A stretch of DNA of 64,000 nt, taken from Lysobacter silvisoli. GTDB lineage: Bacteria > Pseudomonadota > Gammaproteobacteria > Xanthomonadales > Xanthomonadaceae. Below are positions 60,069 through 64,000 of this stretch, piece after piece; the stretch's first letter is position 1, and every line of letters starts with the position of its first letter. A program made the position numbers and the translations under genes. The notes under the pieces are model-generated. The model had not been told where the DNA came from, searched no databases, and was given only the letters and a program-made list of their open reading frames with translations. Location: positions 558,001-622,000 of the forward strand of contig NZ_QTSU01000001.1 of NCBI RefSeq assembly GCF_003382365.1. The letters run 5' to 3'.

Positions 60069-61171
60069 GCGCCGCGGAGTACCCCGCGCCGCTGGCGCTG
60101 CTGCGCGAGGACCTGCGCGGTTTCGCCGGCTACAAATCCGCGCGCAGCGAAAGCTTGAACGGCTCGGTCTGGCTCAACGCCAACGAATCAGCCTGGAACA
60201 ACGCCGCCGACGGCGAGGGCGCGCTGCGCCGCTACCCCGATCCGCAGCCCGCACGCGTGCGCGCGGCACTGGCCGGGTTGTACGGCTGCACGCCGGAGCA
60301 GTTGCTGGCCGGCCGCGGCAGCGACGAAGGCATCGACCTGCTGCTGCGCGCGTTCTGCCGCCCCGGCGGCGACGCCGTCGTGATCACGCCGCCCACCTTC
60401 GGCATGTACGCCGTCTGCGCGCGCCTGCACGGCACGCGCGTGGTCGAGGTGCCGCTGGTGGAAGGCGAGGGCGGCTTCGCCTGCGATTTCGAGGCGGTAG
60501 CGCAGGCGGCGGAAGCCGCTTCGGCCAAGCTGGTGTTCCTGTGCTCGCCGGGCAACCCCTCCGGCACGCTGCTGCCGCTGGATGCGATCGCCGCGTTGGC
60601 CCAGCGCCTGCGCGCGAGCGCGCTGGTGGTGGTGGACGAGGCCTACCTTGAATACGCGCAGGCCTCGTCGGCCGTGTCGCTGATCGAGCGCCTGCCCAAT
60701 GTGGTGGTGCTGCGCACCTTGTCCAAGGCGCACGCGCTGGCGGCCGCGCGCATCGGCAGCACCATCGCCGATGCCGAGGTTATCGCCGCGCTGCAGCGCT
60801 GCCAGGCGCCGTATCCGCTGCCTGCACCGTGCGTGGCTATGGCCTTGCGCGCATTGGACGATTCGGCCGCCGCGCTCAGCCGCGCGCGTGCCGGTGCCTG
60901 CGCGTTGGAGCGCGAGCGCCTGTACGCGCGCCTGGTCGGGCTGCCCGGCGTGCGCCGCGTCTACCCGTCGCAGGCCAACTTCCTGCTGCTGCGTTTCGAC
61001 GATGCGCAAGCCGCGTTCGACGCCCTGATCGACGCGGGCGTGGTGGTGCGCGACATGCGCGCCGCACCGCAGCTGGGCGATGCGCTGCGCATCAGCCTGG
61101 GCACGGCCGAACAGAACGACCGCGTGGTCGAGACCTTGGCGCGCCTGGGCGCGCGGGAGCGTGCGGCATGA
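60065..61171 (+). CDS. hisC: Histidinol-phosphate aminotransferase
   Basis: 368 residues, fold-type I PLP enzyme. The catalytic Lys is in [18 protein letters not shown], the substrate and PLP sites in [19 protein letters not shown] and [12 protein letters not shown], and the N-terminal LNANESAW is typical of HisC. It converts imidazole-acetol phosphate to histidinol phosphate. Four-base overlaps on both sides. Confidence 0.96.
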   Translation: MSAAEYPAPLALLREDLRGFAGYKSARSESLNGSVWLNANESAWNNAADGEGALRRYPDPQPARVRAALAGLYGCTPEQLLAGRGSDEGIDLLLRAFCRPGGDAVVITPPTFGMYAVCARLHGTRVVEVPLVEGEGGFACDFEAVAQAAEAASAKLVFLCSPGNPSGTLLPLDAIAALAQRLRASALVVVDEAYLEYAQASSAVSLIERLPNVVVLRTLSKAHALAAARIGSTIADAEVIAALQRCQAPYPLPAPCVAMALRALDDSAAALSRARAGACALERERLYARLVGLPGVRRVYPSQANFLLLRFDDAQAAFDALIDAGVVVRDMRAAPQLGDALRISLGTAEQNDRVVETLARLGARERAA

Positions 61172-62259
61172 ACCTGCCGGTCAAGCAGACTCCGGTGCTG
61201 TTCGTGGACCGCGACGGCACCCTGATCGCCGAGCCCGAGGACTTCCAGATCGACCGCTACGCCAAGCTGCGTTTCGTCGACGGCGTGATCCCGGCCATGC
61301 TGCGCCTGCGCGATGCCGGCTACCAGTTCGTGATGGTGAGCAACCAGGACGGCCTGGGCACCGACGCCTTCCCGCGCGAGGACTTCGAAGGTCCGCACGC
61401 GCTGATGATGCAGGTGTTCGAAAGCCAGGGCATCGTGTTCCGCGACGTGCTCATCGACACCAGTTTCCCCGCCGACAACGCGCCCACGCGCAAGCCGGCG
61501 ATCGGCCTGGCGCTGCCGCTGCTGAAGGATCGCGGCATCGACTGGACGCGCTCGGCCATGGTCGGCGATCGCGACACCGACATCGCCTTTGCCGCCAACC
61601 TGGGCATACGCGGTTTCCAGCTGCGCACGCAAGAGTTCGGCGGCGAATGGGATTGGAACGGCATCGCCCACGCACTGGCCGACGCGCCGCGCACCGCGCG
61701 CCTGCGCCGCGATACCCGCGAGACCGCGATCGAAGTCGCGGTGGACCTGGACCGCGAGGCCGAGCCGCGCGTGAGCACCGGCCTGGGCTTCTTCGACCAC
61801 ATGCTGGAGCAGCTGGGCAAGCACGGCGGTTTCGCGCTGGAGCTGGAATGCCGCGGCGACCTGCACATCGACGAACACCACACGGTCGAGGACAGCGCGC
61901 TGGCGCTGGGCCAGGCGCTGCGCGCGGCGCTGGGCGACAAGCGCGGCATCGGCCGCTACGGCTTCGTGCTGCCGATGGACGAGAGCCTGGCCACGGCGGC
62001 GCTGGATTTTTCCGGCCGCCCGTACTTCGTGTTCGAGGGCCGCTTCGCCCGCGAGCGCGTGGGCGATCTGCCCACCGAACTGGTACCGCATTTCTTCCGC
62101 TCGCTGTGCGAGTCGGCCGGGCTGAACCTGAACCTGAACGTGCGTGGCGACAACGACCACCACCAGGTCGAAGCCTGCTTCAAGGCGGTGGCCCGGGCCC
62201 TGCGCCAGGCGATCCGGCGCGAAGGCCTGGCCCTGCCCAGCACCAAGGGCAGTTTGTAG
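61168..62259 (+). CDS. hisB: Bifunctional histidinol-phosphatase/imidazoleglycerol-phosphate dehydratase
   Basis: 363 residues. N-terminal HAD phosphatase ([16 protein letters not shown], about 10-170) and C-terminal IGP dehydratase ([54 protein letters not shown]). Such fusions occur in gamma-proteobacteria and a few others. The dehydratase uses Mn bound by the His/Glu pairs. It overlaps hisC by four bases; unlike the others, it is followed by a 96-base gap before hisH. Confidence 0.97.
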   Translation: MNLPVKQTPVLFVDRDGTLIAEPEDFQIDRYAKLRFVDGVIPAMLRLRDAGYQFVMVSNQDGLGTDAFPREDFEGPHALMMQVFESQGIVFRDVLIDTSFPADNAPTRKPAIGLALPLLKDRGIDWTRSAMVGDRDTDIAFAANLGIRGFQLRTQEFGGEWDWNGIAHALADAPRTARLRRDTRETAIEVAVDLDREAEPRVSTGLGFFDHMLEQLGKHGGFALELECRGDLHIDEHHTVEDSALALGQALRAALGDKRGIGRYGFVLPMDESLATAALDFSGRPYFVFEGRFARERVGDLPTELVPHFFRSLCESAGLNLNLNVRGDNDHHQVEACFKAVARALRQAIRREGLALPSTKGSL

Positions 62260-62319
62260 CGCCCGGCGGCCGTCCGCGGCCGTCCTGTATGCGGCTCAGG
62301 CCGCGATTTGAACCGCAGA

Positions 62320-62334
62320 CCCGCTCTAAGCGGG
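62320..62334. terminator. Hairpin between hisB and hisH
   Basis: CCCGCT (62320-62325), loop CTA, AGCGGG (62329-62334), followed by GTTGCGGG. Same core as the hairpin at 8697-8713. No T-run. It could be a weak terminator or an RNA-stability element within the operon, or the mark of a sequence exchange at this junction. Confidence 0.45.
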
Positions 62335-62355
62335 GTTGCGGGCAACGAGGGTTTT

Positions 62356-62958
62356 GTGACGAAGGTCGTACTGATCGACATGGGTGGGGGGAACATCGGC
62401 TCCGTGCGTTATGCACTGGAGCGGTTGGGTGCGGATGCGGAACTCAGCGCCGACCCCGCCACGATCCAGTCGGCCGAACGCGTGATCCTGCCGGGGGTCG
62501 GGGCGGCGGCGCCAGCGATGGCGCGGCTGCGCGGTCTCGGTTTGGTCGACACCATCCGGGCGCTGCGTCAGCCGCTGCTCGGGATCTGCCTTGGTATGCA
62601 GCTGCTGTTCGAGTCGTCCGAAGAGGGCGACGTGGAGTGCCTCGGCTTATTGCCGGGACGCATCGTGAAACTGCAACCGCGCCAGGGAGTTCGCGTGCCG
62701 CACATGGGATGGAATGGATTGGATCGGCGACGATCGTCGCCCTTGCTGAATGGAATCGCCGACGGCGACCACGCCTATTTCGTGCACAGCTATGCGGCGC
62801 CGGTAGGGCCGCACACGCTGGCCGCATGCACCCACGGCGATACGTTCTCCGCCGTAGTCGGCGATGGCCGCCGCTACGGCGCGCAGTTCCACCCCGAGCG
62901 TTCCTCGGCGGTGGGCGCGCGTTTGCTGAGCAACTTCCTGCGCGAGGTGCCGGCATGA
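62356..62958 (+). CDS. hisH: Imidazole glycerol phosphate synthase, glutaminase subunit
   Basis: 200 residues, start codon GTG 62356 with GAGG before it. The triad Cys in [13 protein letters not shown], then His and Glu in [12 protein letters not shown]; the start is [20 protein letters not shown]. It feeds ammonia from glutamine to HisF. It is codon-atypical: Gly uses GGT/GGG/GGA and Leu uses TTG/CTC often, where its neighbours use GGC and CTG. It follows a 96-base gap with a hairpin and overlaps hisA by four bases. Confidence 0.95.
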   Translation: MTKVVLIDMGGGNIGSVRYALERLGADAELSADPATIQSAERVILPGVGAAAPAMARLRGLGLVDTIRALRQPLLGICLGMQLLFESSEEGDVECLGLLPGRIVKLQPRQGVRVPHMGWNGLDRRRSSPLLNGIADGDHAYFVHSYAAPVGPHTLAACTHGDTFSAVVGDGRRYGAQFHPERSSAVGARLLSNFLREVPA

Positions 62959-63695
62959 ACCTGTACCCCGCGATCGATGTCCGCGCCGGGCGCGTGGTGC
63001 GCCTGCGTCAGGGCGATTTCGAGCAGGAAACCGCCTACGAGGAAGAGCCGCTGACCCTGGCCAAGCGCTACGCCGACACCGGCGCGCGCTGGCTGCACCT
63101 GGTCGACCTGGATGCGGCGCGCTACGGCGGCTACACCCTGGCGCCGCTGCTGCGCGCGATCACCACCACCAGTTGGATGCGGGTGCAGACCGGCGGCGGC
63201 GTGCGCAGCGAGGCCGACATCGAGGCCATCCTGGACGCCGGCGCCGACCGCGTGGTGGTGGGCTCGCTGGCGATCCGCGAGCCGGACCACATCGCCGGCT
63301 GGCTGCAGCGTTACGGCGCCGACCGCATCACCATCGCCCTGGACGCGCGCCAGGCCGGGAACGGCGAATGGCAGCTGCCGGTGGCGGGCTGGACCGAGGA
63401 CAGCGGCATGCGCCTGGAGCCGATGCTGGAGCACCTGGCCGGCATCGGCGTGCGCCACCTGCTGTGCACCGACGTGTCCCGCGACGGCACCCTGATGGGC
63501 CCGAACCTGGACCTGTACCGGCACGTGCTGGCGATTGCGCCGGAGCTGCAGGTGCAGGCCTCCGGCGGCATCCGCGACATCGCCGACATCGTCTCCGCGC
63601 ACGACGCGGGCTGCCGCGGCGCGGTGCTGGGCAAGGCGCTGATCGAAGGCCGCTTCAGCCTGGACCGTGCCCTGCACAAGGCGCAGCGATGCTGA
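62955..63695 (+). CDS. hisA: ProFAR isomerase (HisA)
   Basis: 246 residues, (beta-alpha)8 barrel. The start [19 protein letters not shown], phosphate-binding loops [16 protein letters not shown] and [18 protein letters not shown], and the catalytic Asp in AIDVR and in [15 protein letters not shown] are all present. It opens the ProFAR ring. Four-base overlap with hisH and seven with hisF. Confidence 0.97.
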   Translation: MNLYPAIDVRAGRVVRLRQGDFEQETAYEEEPLTLAKRYADTGARWLHLVDLDAARYGGYTLAPLLRAITTTSWMRVQTGGGVRSEADIEAILDAGADRVVVGSLAIREPDHIAGWLQRYGADRITIALDARQAGNGEWQLPVAGWTEDSGMRLEPMLEHLAGIGVRHLLCTDVSRDGTLMGPNLDLYRHVLAIAPELQVQASGGIRDIADIVSAHDAGCRGAVLGKALIEGRFSLDRALHKAQRC

Positions 63696-64000
63696 GCCGG
63701 CGCATCGTCCCGTGTCTGGACGTACGCGATGGCCGCGTCGTCAAGGGCGTGCGCTTCCGCGATCACGTCGACATGGGCGATATCGTCGAGCTGGCCCTGC
63801 GCTACCGCGACGAGGGCGCCGACGAGCTGGTGTTCTACGACATCGCCGCCAGCCCGCAGGGCCGGCGGGTGGACCGCGACTGGGTCGAGCGGGTGGCGCG
63901 GGCGATCGACATTCCGTTCTGCGTGGCCGGCGGCATCCGCAGCGCTGACGACGCGCGCGAGGTGCTCAATGCCGGCGCCGACAAGATCTCGATCAATACG
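63689..64000 (+). CDS. hisF: Imidazole glycerol phosphate synthase, cyclase subunit (partial)
   Basis: 104 codons visible, cut by the right edge. The start [20 protein letters not shown] and [37 protein letters not shown] are typical HisF; the Asp in CLDVR is catalytic. With HisH it makes imidazole glycerol phosphate and AICAR. The start overlaps the end of hisA by seven bases. Confidence 0.97.
   Translation, partial: MLSRRIVPCLDVRDGRVVKGVRFRDHVDMGDIVELALRYRDEGADELVFYDIAASPQGRRVDRDWVERVARAIDIPFCVAGGIRSADDAREVLNAGADKISINT

Overview
The window is high-GC Gammaproteobacterial chromosome, most likely Xanthomonadaceae and probably Lysobacter or a close relative. The signs are the GC-rich codon use, a his operon led by a TrpR-related (YerC/YecD-type) repressor with a fused HisB, a perfect TGTGA-N6-TCACA site of the kind bound by CRP/Clp proteins, and generally Xanthomonad-like proteins. 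The genus is an inference from gene content only.

Layout. 1-8.9 kb: the start of an RHS/YD-repeat protein that runs off the left edge, then small orphan genes (secreted and membrane proteins, a trypsin-like protease, YCII, GNAT, an M24 peptidase), a structured RNA candidate at 2.83-2.91 kb and REP-like palindromes. 8.9-14.5 kb: a five-gene operon (SDR, SDR, tautomerase, DUF3861-like, DoxX) divergent from a LysR regulator, then a membrane protein and a flavin monooxygenase. 14.6-24.0 kb: an ECF sigma/ChrR regulon for membrane lipid modification (sigma factor, ChrR, secreted protein, desaturase, flavin oxidoreductase, DUF1365, two cyclopropane-synthase-like methyltransferases, DUF2878, DUF1295, lipocalin). 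I find the same promoter motif, TGCATCC-N16-CGTA, at three places in it. 24.1-29.9 kb: pgaABCD for poly-N-acetylglucosamine export, with a CRP/Clp-type site just upstream of pgaA.

31.5-38.5 kb is a patchwork of lower-GC and broken sequence. A host gene is cut at about 31,761 and joined to an N-terminal MobA/MobL relaxase fragment. Next to it is an oriT that resembles the IncQ (RSF1010) nic region, then a short conjugation operon ending in a DotA/TraY-like gene. An RHS-core orphan with a probable immunity partner, a transglutaminase-like protein and a decayed HEPN gene follow.

38.5-50.3 kb is the most interesting part: seven co-directional, mostly overlapping genes that look like a restriction or defence module. 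They are a 212-aa protein of unknown function, an XRE-ImmA/IrrE regulator, a 920-aa MmeI-like DNA methyltransferase without a visible nuclease motif, a 255-aa unknown, a DEAD/DEAH helicase, a GIY-YIG nuclease and a TrlF-type PHP-ATPase. A complete HEPN gene lies on the right and its decayed paralogue on the left, followed on the right by tRNA-Pro(CGG).

51.2-64 kb returns to core genome: hisS, an aromatic amino acid ammonia-lyase, a 2-oxoglutarate oxygenase, a GGDEF protein, and a TrpR-like regulator with a perfect operator on its own promoter followed by hisGDCBHAF (hisF cut by the window edge).
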